From positions 33,321 to 97,320 of the forward strand of contig NZ_BMFR01000014.1 in NCBI RefSeq assembly GCF_014638995.1: a stretch of 64,000 bases of DNA. The letters are read 5' to 3'. The notes under the pieces were generated by a model that saw only the letters and a list, made by a program, of their open reading frames with translations, had not been told where the DNA came from and made no database searches. Below, in pieces: positions 1-9,275 of the stretch. Made by a program: the position numbers and the translations under genes. This DNA is from Virgibacillus oceani (GTDB lineage Bacteria; Bacillota; Bacilli; Bacillales; Amphibacillaceae). The number at the start of each line of letters is the position of its first letter. The first letter of the stretch is position 1.

Positions 1-287
1 GTCCCATCTTTATCCTTTAAAATTTCTTCTGCCTGCTGAACAGCATGTCCTGTTCCAAGCTGTTCCTCCTGTACAACGAATTGACTTGTGTCACCTATTT
101 TTTCAATCACTTTATCAGCGCCAAAGCCAACAATTGTTACAACTTCTTCCAGCTGTACTTCCTTAACCTGGTCAATTACGTGCTGTACCATCGGCCGACC
201 CATCACTGGGTGAAGTACTTTATATAATTTCGACTTCATCCTGGTCCCTTGACCTGCTGCTAGAATAACAGCATAGCGTTTTGCCAT
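1..287 (-). CDS. glmU: GlmU, bifunctional UDP-GlcNAc biosynthesis enzyme (N-terminal part only)
   Basis: The product would be the cytoplasmic enzyme that acetylates glucosamine-1-phosphate and couples it to UTP, giving UDP-GlcNAc for peptidoglycan and teichoic acids. Only the first 95 codons are present; the gene runs off the left edge. The nucleotidyltransferase signature [11 protein letters not shown] is at residues 9-19 and an ATG follows GGAGG by eight bases. It lies downstream of purR and spoVG on the same strand, as gcaD does in B. subtilis, although a terminator separates it from spoVG. The acetyltransferase half is out of view. Confidence 0.95.
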   Translation of the reverse strand, partial: MAKRYAVILAAGQGTRMKSKLYKVLHPVMGRPMVQHVIDQVKEVQLEEVVTIVGFGADKVIEKIGDTSQFVVQEEQLGTGHAVQQAEEILKDKDG

Positions 288-407
288 GAAGTAAACCTCC
301 ATTCTGATTATCCATTATGAATATATCTTAAAAAGTGGATTATTTCAACAGATACAAGCGAATGAAGGTCAGTGAATTTCTGCTAAAAATAGGGAATTAT
401 TCTATAC

Positions 408-442
408 AAAAAAAGAAGGCTAATCCAGTTCAGATTAGTCCT
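408..442 (-). terminator. Rho-independent terminator after spoVG
   Basis: On the minus strand GGACTAATC pairs with GGATTAGCC across a short loop and is followed by a T-rich run. It lies 17 bases past the spoVG stop and before the glmU start. Confidence 0.75.
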
Positions 443-458
443 CTAGTTGTTTACATCT

Positions 459-749
459 TTAGGAAGCACCTGCTTCCTCGTATTCAACTTCTGCTTCACC
501 AGCATTGCGGTACTCTTCTAGTACAGCATCCTGAATTTTTGCACGTGTGTTCGAATTAATCGGATGTGCAATATCCCTGAATTCGCCGTCAGGAGTGCGT
601 TTGGATGGCATAGCTACAAATAATCCATTGTTCCCGTCAATAACACGAATATCATGGACTACAAATTCTTGATCCAATGTAATCGATGCAATTGCACGCA
701 TTCTTCCCTCTGTAGCGACGCGGCGTAATCTTACGTCAGTTACTTCCAT
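459..749 (-). CDS. spoVG: SpoVG, RNA-binding regulator of septation and sporulation
   Basis: A small single-domain regulator of 96 residues, the usual length. It opens [11 protein letters not shown], typical of the family, and ends in an acidic tail ([11 protein letters not shown]). SpoVG proteins bind nucleic acid and modulate asymmetric septation, cell-wall and virulence-type genes in Firmicutes. The ATG has a good ribosome site (AAGGTGGTG, seven bases upstream). A sigma-H-type promoter lies about 40 bases upstream, matching known sigma-H control of spoVG in B. subtilis. In B. subtilis yabJ sits between purR and spoVG; here that place is empty, so spoVG stands as its own unit between two terminators. 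Confidence 0.96.
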   Translation of the reverse strand: MEVTDVRLRRVATEGRMRAIASITLDQEFVVHDIRVIDGNNGLFVAMPSKRTPDGEFRDIAHPINSNTRAKIQDAVLEEYRNAGEAEVEYEEAGAS

Positions 750-788
750 GATGTTTCACCACCTTTTCCCTTTTAGCTTATTACCAAT

Positions 789-815
789 ATTCAACAAAAC
801 ATTGATAAATCCTGC
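789..815 (-). promoter_or_regulatory. Sigma-H-type promoter of spoVG
   Basis: Minus-strand GCAGGATTT (-35), 11 bases, then GTTGAAT (-10). This fits the sigma-H consensus RNAGGAWWW-N11/12-RNNGAAT and the position of the known spoVG P1 promoter in B. subtilis. Confidence 0.75.
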
Positions 816-855
816 CTAATTTTAAAAAAAATTTTAAATAATTACATAAAAATAG

Positions 856-893
856 CAAAAAAATAAAATCTTTCTCTAATTCAGAAAGATTTT
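856..893 (-). terminator. Rho-independent terminator after purR
   Basis: Minus-strand AAATCTTTCT and AGAAAGATTT form a ten-base-pair stem with a short loop, followed by a long T run. It begins 14 bases after the purR stop. Confidence 0.8.
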
Positions 894-906
894 TATGGAA
901 ACAAAC

Positions 907-1722
907 TTATTTTTGATTAAAATTACCAGGCAATACTTGAATCCTTTTTTGTTTAATATCTACATTCGATATTTTAATCAGTGATGTATAGTTCTCAACA
1001 ACCCGGTCCTCTTCTTCATCATCAGCCTCTGCCAGTACACCAATTGCTTTTACATTGGCATTAAACTCCGCAAGCAGGCTTGTCATACCTGTGATCGTAC
1101 CCCCAGCTTTCATAAAATCATCTATAATACAGACATTTGCCCCTTCCTTGAGGCTTCTCTTTGGCAATACCATTGTCTGAATTTTGCGGGATGACCCCGA
1201 AACATAATTAATACTTACAGAAGATCCCTCCGTTACCTTAGGATCTCTGCGGACAATTACAACAGGAACAGCCAAATACGATGCGACTGCATATGCTAAC
1301 GGAATTCCTTTAGTTGCTACCGTCACAACGACCTCTATTTCCGCATCAGAAAACGCTGAACCAAGTACACGTCCAATTTGATTAACCATCTTTGGGTCCC
1401 CTAAAATATCACTCATGTACAGGTAACCGCCAGGAAGGATCCTGACTGGGTCTTCCAATTTACTGCATAACGCATTAATAAAATGAAGACTGCTATCTGT
1501 TGAGAATTCCGGGATATATCTGACACCACCTGCTGCTCCAGCTATTGTTTGCAGATGTCCGATACCTTCCTCTTGAAATACTCTATCTACTATAACGAGA
1601 TCCTCACTAATGGAAGACTTAGCGGCTTGATACATTTCTGTAAAACGCGGCAATGGATTAAGCCTTCTAGGATTTTCCAAAAAGTAGTTTGTCATCGATA
1701 CTAACCGGTCACTTCTTTTCAT
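907..1722 (-). CDS. purR: PurR, PRPP-responsive purine operon repressor
   Basis: Dimeric DNA-binding repressor of purine synthesis and transport genes in Bacillus relatives; PRPP binding relieves repression. The 271 residues have the family layout: an N-terminal winged-helix part (MKRSDRLVSMTNYFLENP) and a C-terminal phosphoribosyltransferase-like domain with the PRPP-loop motif VCIIDDFMKAGGT at residues 197-209. An AAAGGTGTGG ribosome site precedes the ATG. It follows ispE on the same strand with a 68-base gap, as in B. subtilis. A possible PurBox-like half-site (ACCGAATATT) lies just upstream but departs from consensus, so autoregulation is unproven. Confidence 0.96.
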   Translation of the reverse strand: MKRSDRLVSMTNYFLENPRRLNPLPRFTEMYQAAKSSISEDLVIVDRVFQEEGIGHLQTIAGAAGGVRYIPEFSTDSSLHFINALCSKLEDPVRILPGGYLYMSDILGDPKMVNQIGRVLGSAFSDAEIEVVVTVATKGIPLAYAVASYLAVPVVIVRRDPKVTEGSSVSINYVSGSSRKIQTMVLPKRSLKEGANVCIIDDFMKAGGTITGMTSLLAEFNANVKAIGVLAEADDEEEDRVVENYTSLIKISNVDIKQKRIQVLPGNFNQK

Positions 1723-1790
1723 ACAACCACACCTTTAAAACCGAATATTTACTAACAAATATACCATTATTGTACGTTTTTAAGCAAGTA

Positions 1791-2648
1791 TTACCGGCGA
1801 TCAAGGAGCTGAACAATGTATACTTCTTCACAAAAACCCCTTAATCCATTATAGATACGCTTTGCTTTGCTATAATGTTCCACTAATCCAACTACAGTAG
1901 GTCCACTTCCGCTCATTAAAACACCAGTTGTTCCTGCCTGAATCATTTTTTCCTTTATTCGCTGGACAGTCGGAAACAATGAAAATGTTACACTTTCTAA
2001 TGCATTGCCTACATTCTCGCATAATTTTGTAAAATCCTTGTTTTCCAGTGAACGAATAATTTTCTGTGTATTTGGATGTTTAAGTTCCCCCACATCAACT
2101 TGCTGAAAAATTATTCTTGTTGATACACCAATATTCGGTTTTGCCAGCACTACATAACATGGCGGGGGAGAAGCTATGTCGCGGAGAATTTCGCCGTGCC
2201 CTGTCGCTAATGCTGTTTTGCTAAAAATACAAAATGGTACATCAGACCCAATAGAAGCACCTAAATCAGCAAGCTCTCCCATTGTTGCACCGACACACCA
2301 CATTCGGTTAAGCCCGCGCAATACAGCCGCCGCATCACTGCTTCCTCCGCCTAATCCAGCCGATACAGGAATATTTTTTTCAATAGCTATCCGTACACCA
2401 TGATCAATATGGTACTTATTTTTAAAAGCAAGCGCCGCCTTATATGCCAGATTCCGTTCGTCGTTTGGCACGTATTGATTATCGGCAGACACCTTAATAC
2501 AATCCTTGTTTAAGGGATATAGCTCAACACGATCAGCTAAATCAATAGAAGTCATGATCATTTCTACTTCATGAAAACCATCATCCCTTTTACCAAGGAC
2601 ATCTAATGATAAATTAATCTTGGCTGGCGCTTTCTCAAAAAGAACCAT
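1791..2648 (-). CDS. ispE: IspE, 4-diphosphocytidyl-2-C-methyl-D-erythritol kinase
   Basis: GHMP-family kinase of the MEP isoprenoid pathway; it phosphorylates CDP-methylerythritol using ATP. The N-terminal [13 protein letters not shown], the GHMP phosphate loop [13 protein letters not shown] near residue 95, and the C-terminal [11 protein letters not shown] motif are all present. I start at the ATG giving [13 protein letters not shown], which aligns with the B. subtilis enzyme and has GGTG nine bases upstream. A GTG three codons earlier is an alternative. Length is about 285 residues, as expected. The gene leads into purR, and its upstream flank has been invaded by a palindromic repeat. Confidence 0.96.
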   Translation of the reverse strand: MVLFEKAPAKINLSLDVLGKRDDGFHEVEMIMTSIDLADRVELYPLNKDCIKVSADNQYVPNDERNLAYKAALAFKNKYHIDHGVRIAIEKNIPVSAGLGGGSSDAAAVLRGLNRMWCVGATMGELADLGASIGSDVPFCIFSKTALATGHGEILRDIASPPPCYVVLAKPNIGVSTRIIFQQVDVGELKHPNTQKIIRSLENKDFTKLCENVGNALESVTFSLFPTVQRIKEKMIQAGTTGVLMSGSGPTVVGLVEHYSKAKRIYNGLRGFCEEVYIVQLLDRR

Positions 2649-2692
2649 CTCCGTCACCCACTTTATAAAACTATACCAAATTGTAACATATT

Positions 2693-2840
2693 AGAAAAGC
2701 GGAGGCGACTGGTTAGAGGCGGACGCATAAGCAAGGGACTGGAGAACGCATGGGTTTGGCGTTCGGAATGTCCATTGCTTATGACGGCAACCTCTAGGAG
2801 CCGCGGCTGGATCAAGAAAAGCGGAGGCGACTGGTTGGGG
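2693..2840. repeat. Palindromic structured repeat, copy A, with partial second copy
   Basis: A roughly 120-base hairpin-forming element. It begins AGAAAAGCGGAGGCGACTGG, and its nested arms include AGAGG/CCTCT, GCATAAGCAA/TTGCTTATG and GAACGC/GCGTTC. The first 22 bases (2693-2714) recur exactly at 2815-2836, as if a second element began and was lost. Related copies are near 20211, 30380, 38139 and 46088. It separates ispE from a foreign broken gene. Confidence 0.85.
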
Positions 2841-3214
2841 GAGCAATAGTTACCATGGTCTTATGTGAGGATACGTTTTAGTAGAATTTGTTAGTAGTAG
2901 TAAACTTTTGGACCGATAAATTTTTGAGGTTTGATCTCTCGAAAACTTCAATGAGTTTTGAACTATTTATAAAAAAGAGGGAACTTTCCCAATACAAACA
3001 AAATTATTATTTGCTATATTATTATATTTACAAGGAGGTGTTATAAATGCTTATCCTTTACTTTTAAAATACCTTGTTAGCACGTTTCCGATTAATATTG
3101 AAAACAAAAGAAGGAGGAACATAATAACTATAGACATAACATCTCACTGAAGAATGTAGACCAAAAGAATTATAAATCCATTTCAAGGCTAAGAATAACA
3201 CACAAAAAATAACA
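2841..3214. other. Intergenic stretch with no supported gene
   Basis: AT-rich. It holds a strong ribosome-site-like AAGGAGGTG near 3031 followed by an ATG whose frame stops after six codons (MLILYF). This may be the eroded start of the broken gene downstream. No RNA gene or terminator was recognised. Confidence 0.4.
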
Positions 3215-3891
3215 ATGCTTAAAAATACTTTCATACAGACATCCCCTTATCCCAGATTTTTAATAAACTTTATACCACAAAAAAGATACGTTCAAAATAG
3301 TAAACAGACTTGGAATACTTGGATTGGCTACAGCCACAATGAAAACTACCGAGAGTGTTCAGGATACTCAGAAGGTAATGAACCCACATACGTTCCATGT
3401 AGTACCGACGAAAACATTCGGTTATATGACCAAGATGGAAAAAGCTATAAGGCAGAAATGATAAAAGGGTCACCCTATATCATTCCTTCCGATAAACACT
3501 TAAATCCATCCAATACTTCTCTTAACAGAATACTTGACTATAAGCAATTAGAAGCTCAAACATTCGATGTTAATTTTAATACAGATGTTTATAACTTTAA
3601 AGATTACGGAATTAATGAGAAGTTGATATTTGAGGATAAAATTAAAAGCTTGAATTACGATTCAGATGATGATGCGACTTACATTGGTTTTGAAAACCAA
3701 GATGGGATATAACTGAATGGTTATTCAAAGGGGACTTAACTAACAGATTTAATATTAATGATTCATTGAAATTAAAGTTTACAATCGTAATAATGGAAAA
3801 TGGCCACAAAAATTATGAAACCTTAGATTACTTTAAATATGGAATGGAAAATAACTCTGAAGCACCTTTAATTGATAACTTTATTCAATAA
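3215..3891 (+). pseudogene. Frameshifted ORF of unknown function
   Basis: A 165-codon frame ends at 3712. The minus-one frame takes over near 3700 with WDITEWLFKGDLTNRF and continues to a stop at 3889-3891, so one indel separates two parts of a single coding sequence of about 225 codons. The start is also doubtful: the ATG at 3215 has no ribosome site and the frame is open only from 3176. Composition is rich in Asn, Asp and Tyr and more AT-rich than its neighbours. I recognise no domain. It sits on the opposite strand between ispE and sspF, which are adjacent in B. subtilis, so it is probably an insertion that is decaying. Confidence 0.55.
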
Positions 3892-3910
3892 TTGATTTGC
3901 GCATACAAGG

Positions 3911-3938
3911 AAAAAAGGCAAACCCTTCTAGGGTCTGC
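3911..3938 (-). terminator. Terminator overlapping the end of sspF
   Basis: Minus-strand GGCAGACCC and GGGTTTGCC pair around TAGAA and are followed by TTTTTT. The upstream arm contains the last codons and stop of sspF. Confidence 0.8.
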
Positions 3939-4107
3939 CTCCATGCTGCATGTTCTGCTCGGCCATTTCAATTGCTCGTTTCACCATGTTTCCGGCATCT
4001 CGCGCTTTGATGCCGCCCCATCCCTCTTTTTGAACCGTGTCGTAAAAACCTAACTCTTTGGCAATTTCTTCTTTCAATTGGTCTGACATCATGCTGCGCC
4101 TACCCAT
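3928..4107 (-). CDS. sspF: SspF, alpha/beta-type small acid-soluble spore protein
   Basis: A 59-residue DNA-binding protein of the spore core. It opens [20 protein letters not shown] and carries the family sequence [19 protein letters not shown] at residues 29-47, including the conserved [12 protein letters not shown] block. Alpha/beta SASPs coat spore DNA and protect it; the SspF type is distinguished by the MGRR start. AAAGGGG precedes the ATG. Expression is expected from sigma-G in the forespore; a GTATG-like -35 lies upstream but no convincing -10 was fixed. Its position between veg and ispE matches B. subtilis. Confidence 0.95.
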   Translation of the reverse strand: MGRRSMMSDQLKEEIAKELGFYDTVQKEGWGGIKARDAGNMVKRAIEMAEQNMQHGGRP

Positions 4108-4272
4108 GAAAGAACAACCCCTTTCCTATTTGAGTTTACCTTCTTACGACATTATTAGCTTATGCCACATAGTAAAACATACACCCGTTATATGTATGCA
4201 AAAAAGGAAAATTTTAATGTAAATGTTCCAGTTGATATTGCTTCAGCATACTTTCCAATTTAAGCGCCAGGC

Positions 4273-4575
4273 TTAGATTGCCTTTATTTTAAGTTTCCCC
4301 GTCATAAATGCCTTTGTACTGTTAAGGTCGCCTAACAAAAATAATTTAAAATATTTTTCTTTCATTTTGAGGACACAATCAGCCTCTTTTTCGTTTGTGT
4401 AATGTACAGAAGCCTGTTGATCAGCAAAATCCAGCTGATATACACCATCATCCTCATCAAGAATCCGGAATTCATATACAGCGGTAACATCCTTATACGG
4501 CTCATTATTATGCTGCAGCTGCTGTTCAATAAACTGCCAAATATCTTTTACTGAACTGGATTCAATTGAAATCAT
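4273..4575 (-). CDS. Small SCP2-like (sterol-carrier-type) domain protein
   Basis: A 100-residue single-domain protein. The C-terminal half (YQLDFADQQASVHY, ADCVLKMKEKYFKLFLLGDLNSTKAFMTGKLKIK) follows the pattern of SCP2-like domains, which bind lipid or other hydrophobic ligands. The ending GKLKIKAI cuts the domain slightly short of the usual fold. There is no signal peptide or membrane segment. It lies 66 bases downstream of veg on the same strand, a place that is empty in B. subtilis between veg and sspF. Function is unknown; a role in spores is only suggested by the neighbours. Confidence 0.6.
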   Translation of the reverse strand: MISIESSSVKDIWQFIEQQLQHNNEPYKDVTAVYEFRILDEDDGVYQLDFADQQASVHYTNEKEADCVLKMKEKYFKLFLLGDLNSTKAFMTGKLKIKAI

Positions 4576-4641
4576 ATGTACATCCCCGCTTTTACAATTT
4601 TCTGATAAATTTATCCGAAATAAAAGCAGTAAACAGAATGT

Positions 4642-4908
4642 TCACTGCTCCATTATCATCGCTTTTGTTCGTTCATCTTGGAAGCTTAGTTCTACAGTCT
4701 CTGTTAAAACATCTGCATAGCTGTACGAAACGCGTTCAAACGAATTTTCATCTTGATCTAATTCAACAACGAAAACGGAAGGATACGTTTCTGCTAAAAT
4801 ACCACTTCGTTCAATAGTCTTACGTCTTCCACCATTGGCTCTTAATTTAAGCCGTTGACCAATCTGACCTTCAAGACCCTGCTTAATTTCAACTAATGTT
4901 TTAGCCAC
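4642..4908 (-). CDS. veg: Veg, conserved biofilm-matrix-associated protein
   Basis: An 88-residue cytoplasmic protein nearly identical in its core to B. subtilis Veg ([23 protein letters not shown], then [24 protein letters not shown]). I start at the GTG at 4908 ([14 protein letters not shown]) because it aligns with the family start and has AGGTGG six bases upstream; longer frames from 4959 have no ribosome site and run into the promoter. In B. subtilis Veg stimulates biofilm matrix genes through the SinR/SlrR system. A consensus-like sigma-A promoter lies directly upstream. Confidence 0.95.
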   Translation of the reverse strand: MAKTLVEIKQGLEGQIGQRLKLRANGGRRKTIERSGILAETYPSVFVVELDQDENSFERVSYSYADVLTETVELSFQDERTKAMIMEQ

Positions 4909-4930
4909 TACACTCCACCTCACTGTGTAT

Positions 4931-4959
4931 AGTATATCACATGCTTGTATAATCGTCAA
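4931..4959 (-). promoter_or_regulatory. Strong sigma-A promoter of veg
   Basis: Minus-strand TTGACG, 17 bases, TATACT, about 23 bases before the GTG start. The veg promoter is the classic strong vegetative promoter in B. subtilis. Confidence 0.8.
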
Positions 4960-5067
4960 ATGAAACTTTATATTATAACAATATACCTTTTTTCATGTCA
5001 ATACTGAAAAGCAATTTTGTCCATTATTATTTCATAAATATTAAAATTTATGTACGTTTTTTTAAAA

Positions 5068-5098
5068 TAATTTGGCTGATGCTTCATATCATCAGCCA
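5068..5098 (-). terminator. Probable terminator after yabG
   Basis: GGCTGATG and CATCAGCC form a perfect eight-base-pair stem with an eight-base loop, then AAATTATTTT on the minus strand. It lies five bases after the yabG stop. The T run is interrupted, so strength is uncertain. Confidence 0.6.
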
Positions 5099-5103
5099 TT
5101 TAA

Positions 5104-5979
5104 TTATTCAAAATCGGTCGATTCTTCTTCAAGATACGGCATTCCTGTTCTTAGAAGTCCCCTCGTTTCTACTCCTCCCATTCCTTTTTCACCAGTTAAC
5201 GTATTGCGTAATGCATCCCAAACACTGACCTTCTCCATAAATGGTGTATACGCTATTTTCGCTGCGATGTATACTGGATCAAGAGCATGAATATTAATTC
5301 TTGACGGGGAACTGGCAAAATTTGCACCTGCACGAATTAAAGATTCAAAATGTGATTGGCATGCACCCGCAAAAATAACTAATTGATCCAAATGCGGAAC
5401 AATATTTCTGGCAGCACGAACCGTTTCAGCAAAGTATTTTGAATGGCGGTAAGCACGGAGGTCACTTTTTACACCTTTATTTTTGGAAAATGAATCATGC
5501 CCTGTTATAACAATTATATCTGGCTGAATTTTCTCAACTAATGGCCCAATCTCAAATGGCATTTCTTTTTCGTTCACATAAATACCATGAACCTGTAAGC
5601 CCATCCGTTGATATAGCTCTATACACTTTCGTAAATACATTCGATCACCATCAATATGGAGGACCTTTGCTGGCAACTGGAAAAATCTCGCTGGATAATG
5701 ATAGCCTTCAGTTGTCTGATAATCCCTTTTTTCCTTCATCAATTGATAGTCCTGACGAAATAAACGATAGGAAAATTCCTCTTGTTCTTTTACCGTTTTC
5801 CTTCGTTTCTCTAAATCACGGTCCTGTACAGGTATTAGATCTTCCATCGGAGCATCAGCCTCCAAACGAATATCCTCCCCATGTATGATGGCATTATCAT
5901 CTGTTTGTGATGCCACACGAAACAATAAATCATGATTATATGAAGCACGCGTTACCAAATCTCCAATTGTAAAATCCAT
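5104..5979 (-). CDS. yabG: YabG, sporulation-specific protease
   Basis: A 291-residue cysteine-type peptidase that processes spore coat proteins in the mother cell. The start MDFTIGDLVTRASYNHDLLFRV and the central GHDSFSKNKGVKSDLRAYRHSKYF and FAGACQSHFESLIRAGANFASSPSR blocks are characteristic; these carry the conserved His and Cys. The gene lies between rsmA and veg, as in B. subtilis, where it is under sigma-K control. A phased repeat array fills its upstream region. The family assignment is secure; which residues are catalytic here is inferred from the conserved blocks. Confidence 0.95.
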   Translation of the reverse strand: MDFTIGDLVTRASYNHDLLFRVASQTDDNAIIHGEDIRLEADAPMEDLIPVQDRDLEKRRKTVKEQEEFSYRLFRQDYQLMKEKRDYQTTEGYHYPARFFQLPAKVLHIDGDRMYLRKCIELYQRMGLQVHGIYVNEKEMPFEIGPLVEKIQPDIIVITGHDSFSKNKGVKSDLRAYRHSKYFAETVRAARNIVPHLDQLVIFAGACQSHFESLIRAGANFASSPSRINIHALDPVYIAAKIAYTPFMEKVSVWDALRNTLTGEKGMGGVETRGLLRTGMPYLEEESTDFE

Positions 5980-6098
5980 TCATCCACCCCACAAGCCTTC
6001 CTCTGTTCGGAGAAAGCGTTCCTTCTATGAATAGCCTATGTGAATGGAAACTGCTATGTGCCTATTGAACTTTAGAAATGCCCTGTATTATGTTACTT

Positions 6099-6235
6099 GG
6101 ATCGTATTTTGTGGATTTTGGATCGTATTTCAGTTTTTCCGCTCGTATTTGACCGTTTTTGGATCGTATTTCAGTTTTTCGGATCGTATTCGGACAAAAT
6201 CGGCTCGTATTTCCAATTATATGGAAATACGAGCC
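6099..6235. repeat. Phased repeats of a GGATCGTATTT-type motif ending in a hairpin
   Basis: Six copies of GGATCGTATTT or close variants start at 6099, 6120, 6140, 6161, 6181 and 6202, a spacing of 20-21 bases. The last copy is the left arm of a perfect 13-base-pair inverted repeat (GGCTCGTATTTCC, right arm to 6235) with an eight-base loop. The array occupies most of the 312-base gap between rsmA and yabG. Nothing else was recognised in that gap. Confidence 0.85.
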
Positions 6236-6291
6236 GCGATTTTCAGGGAAAATAATAAGCTATCGCCACTAATCAGCAGCAATAGCTCTAT

Positions 6292-7735
<1,444 letters not shown>

Positions 7736-7754
7736 AATCCTCTTCCTTTTCTCC

Positions 7755-7797
7755 TAAAAAAATACTCTTACCATTTTAACACGGCAAGAGTATTTTT
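7755..7797. terminator. Terminator after yabE (symmetrical hairpin)
   Basis: AATACTCTT and AAGAGTATT form a long stem flanked by A and T runs on both sides. On the minus strand it ends yabE transcription; the structure could work in either direction. Confidence 0.8.
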
Positions 7798-7802
7798 ATC
7801 AG

Positions 7803-8996
7803 TTATTTACCAATTATTTTTACCTTTACTTTCTTTCTGCCAAATTGATATGCATCTGCTTTTGTTGGTACGTGCACATCAATATGGTTTCCACCAAATC
7901 CGCCGGTATCACCAGCAATTGCATAGCCGTAGCCTTCCACCCATACTTTAGAGCCAAGTGGAATAACATTTGGATCAACGGCAACGACTTTCGCATTTGG
8001 ATTTGCATGTAAGTCTATTCCTGTTGCCGTATGACCAGAACACCCACTGCAATTGGCCGTAAAAGCTGTTGCAGTCATATACAATACCTTACCATTACTA
8101 TCATTGCTGCGTGATACCTGTTCCACAACAACTTCTGGCTGTTTTGTTCCAATTGCCACAACACGGGTTTCGCTTTTTTCTTCTACTTTTTCGCTAATTA
8201 ACTCGCGGCTGACCTCTTTGCCGTTTTCCATAATAACTTCATATTTTTTAACAACGATTCCTTTGCTTCCCGGTTCAAGTACTTTCTCTTTACCCTTTGT
8301 GAGAGAAGCATCTTTTTTAGTCTCCGTTTTAAATGCGACGGTTTCTTCTACAACGTCCGTTACCTTTTCAACACGCACGATACTTATTTTCGTATTTTTC
8401 GTTACTTGTTCATCTTTAGCTGGTTTGACTTTATCCAATTCGTTTAATGTAATATTATTTTTATGTATTAGTTCCTTTACAGTGCCGCCAGTGGCCCAGA
8501 CTTTACTTTCGTCGCCGCCATCATTTAATTTGACTTGAAATGCTTTTGCAACAGTCAGCTTTAAACCATTCTTGATTGCATCATCAGGTTCATGTGATAC
8601 TTCATCATGTTTGGAAAAAGACAGCTCGTTTTCTGTTAGGAATTCTCCTACCGTATCAAGCGTTGTAAAATATGCTTGTTCTTTACCGTCAATGGATACG
8701 ATAATCTGCTTTGCCTTTTCATACTTCAATTGCATACCATCTTTAATCTTGGCATCTGTTTCGACTGAGAGTGCATCATGCTTTCCTACATGAATCCCAA
8801 GTTCCTGAAGTAGTTCTCCAACAGTATTTGCGTGTGTTTTTACTGTGTGTTTTTCTCCGTTTTCTGTTAGGTCTACTTCTGCTTTCGTAGCTTCAAATAG
8901 TAGTAAACTAGAAAAAACAACAAGTGCCACTACACCAATACTAGAAATAACCAGCTTCTTTTTCGACGCCGGCAATAGCTTTGAAAAAATTTTCAT
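7803..8996 (-). CDS. yabE: YabE, cell-wall protein with DUF348, G5 and 3D domains
   Basis: A predicted exported cell-wall-active protein of 397 residues related to resuscitation-promoting factors. A signal or anchor segment (KKLVISSIGVVALVVFSSLLLF) is near the N terminus. Three ubiquitin-like DUF348 repeats follow, then a G5 domain (around residues 205-285), then the C-terminal 3D domain with the Asp triad (ATAFTANCSGCSG, GTD-type VDPNVIPLGS, GDTGG). AAAGGAGG precedes the ATG at 8996; the longer frame overlaps the promoter. A sigma-A-like promoter flanked by an 11-base inverted repeat lies upstream. B. subtilis yabE has an antisense RNA; I saw no clear signal for one here. Confidence 0.92.
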   Translation of the reverse strand: MKIFSKLLPASKKKLVISSIGVVALVVFSSLLLFEATKAEVDLTENGEKHTVKTHANTVGELLQELGIHVGKHDALSVETDAKIKDGMQLKYEKAKQIIVSIDGKEQAYFTTLDTVGEFLTENELSFSKHDEVSHEPDDAIKNGLKLTVAKAFQVKLNDGGDESKVWATGGTVKELIHKNNITLNELDKVKPAKDEQVTKNTKISIVRVEKVTDVVEETVAFKTETKKDASLTKGKEKVLEPGSKGIVVKKYEVIMENGKEVSRELISEKVEEKSETRVVAIGTKQPEVVVEQVSRSNDSNGKVLYMTATAFTANCSGCSGHTATGIDLHANPNAKVVAVDPNVIPLGSKVWVEGYGYAIAGDTGGFGGNHIDVHVPTKADAYQFGRKKVKVKIIGK

Positions 8997-9012
8997 GCTT
9001 CTTGCCTCCTTT

Positions 9013-9072
9013 AACCGTAATCGATTATAGTAACATCCATATGCAAAAGTCAAAGTTATTCCGATTACGGTT
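9013..9072 (-). promoter_or_regulatory. yabE promoter framed by an 11-bp inverted repeat
   Basis: Minus-strand TTGACT (9048-9053), 18 bases, TATAAT (9024-9029). The arms AACCGTAATCG (9013-9023) and CGATTACGGTT (9062-9072) are perfect inverted copies placed just outside the -10 and upstream of the -35. This looks like a two-site operator. Confidence 0.7.
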
Positions 9073-9175
9073 TGTTTACAAAAAGATTACATTTAATAAG
9101 TAAATAGTTATCACCTCTCTGTTAATAGAGCTGTATCCCTTGTTACGACTATGTTTATTCAGCTGCTTAAACAAT

Positions 9176-9208
9176 AAAAAAGAGACTGGTTTTTTCACCA
9201 ATCTCAAT
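9176..9208 (-). terminator. Terminator after tatD
   Basis: Minus-strand GAGATTGGT and ACCAGTCTC pair around a run of A, followed by seven T. It lies about 70 bases beyond the tatD stop. Confidence 0.75.
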
Positions 9209-9275
9209 AAATGAAGCCTTTTTACGGTTTGTTTTATTACACCAAAATTACGATAGTTTACAACCTTTTTCGCTA

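Noticed and set aside
1723..1760. PurR autoregulatory site upstream of purR
   Set aside because: Only one imperfect half-site was found; two are expected.
6099..6235. Possible CRISPR array
   Set aside because: Repeats are only about 11 bases with 9-10-base spacers that are themselves partly alike, and there are no cas genes.
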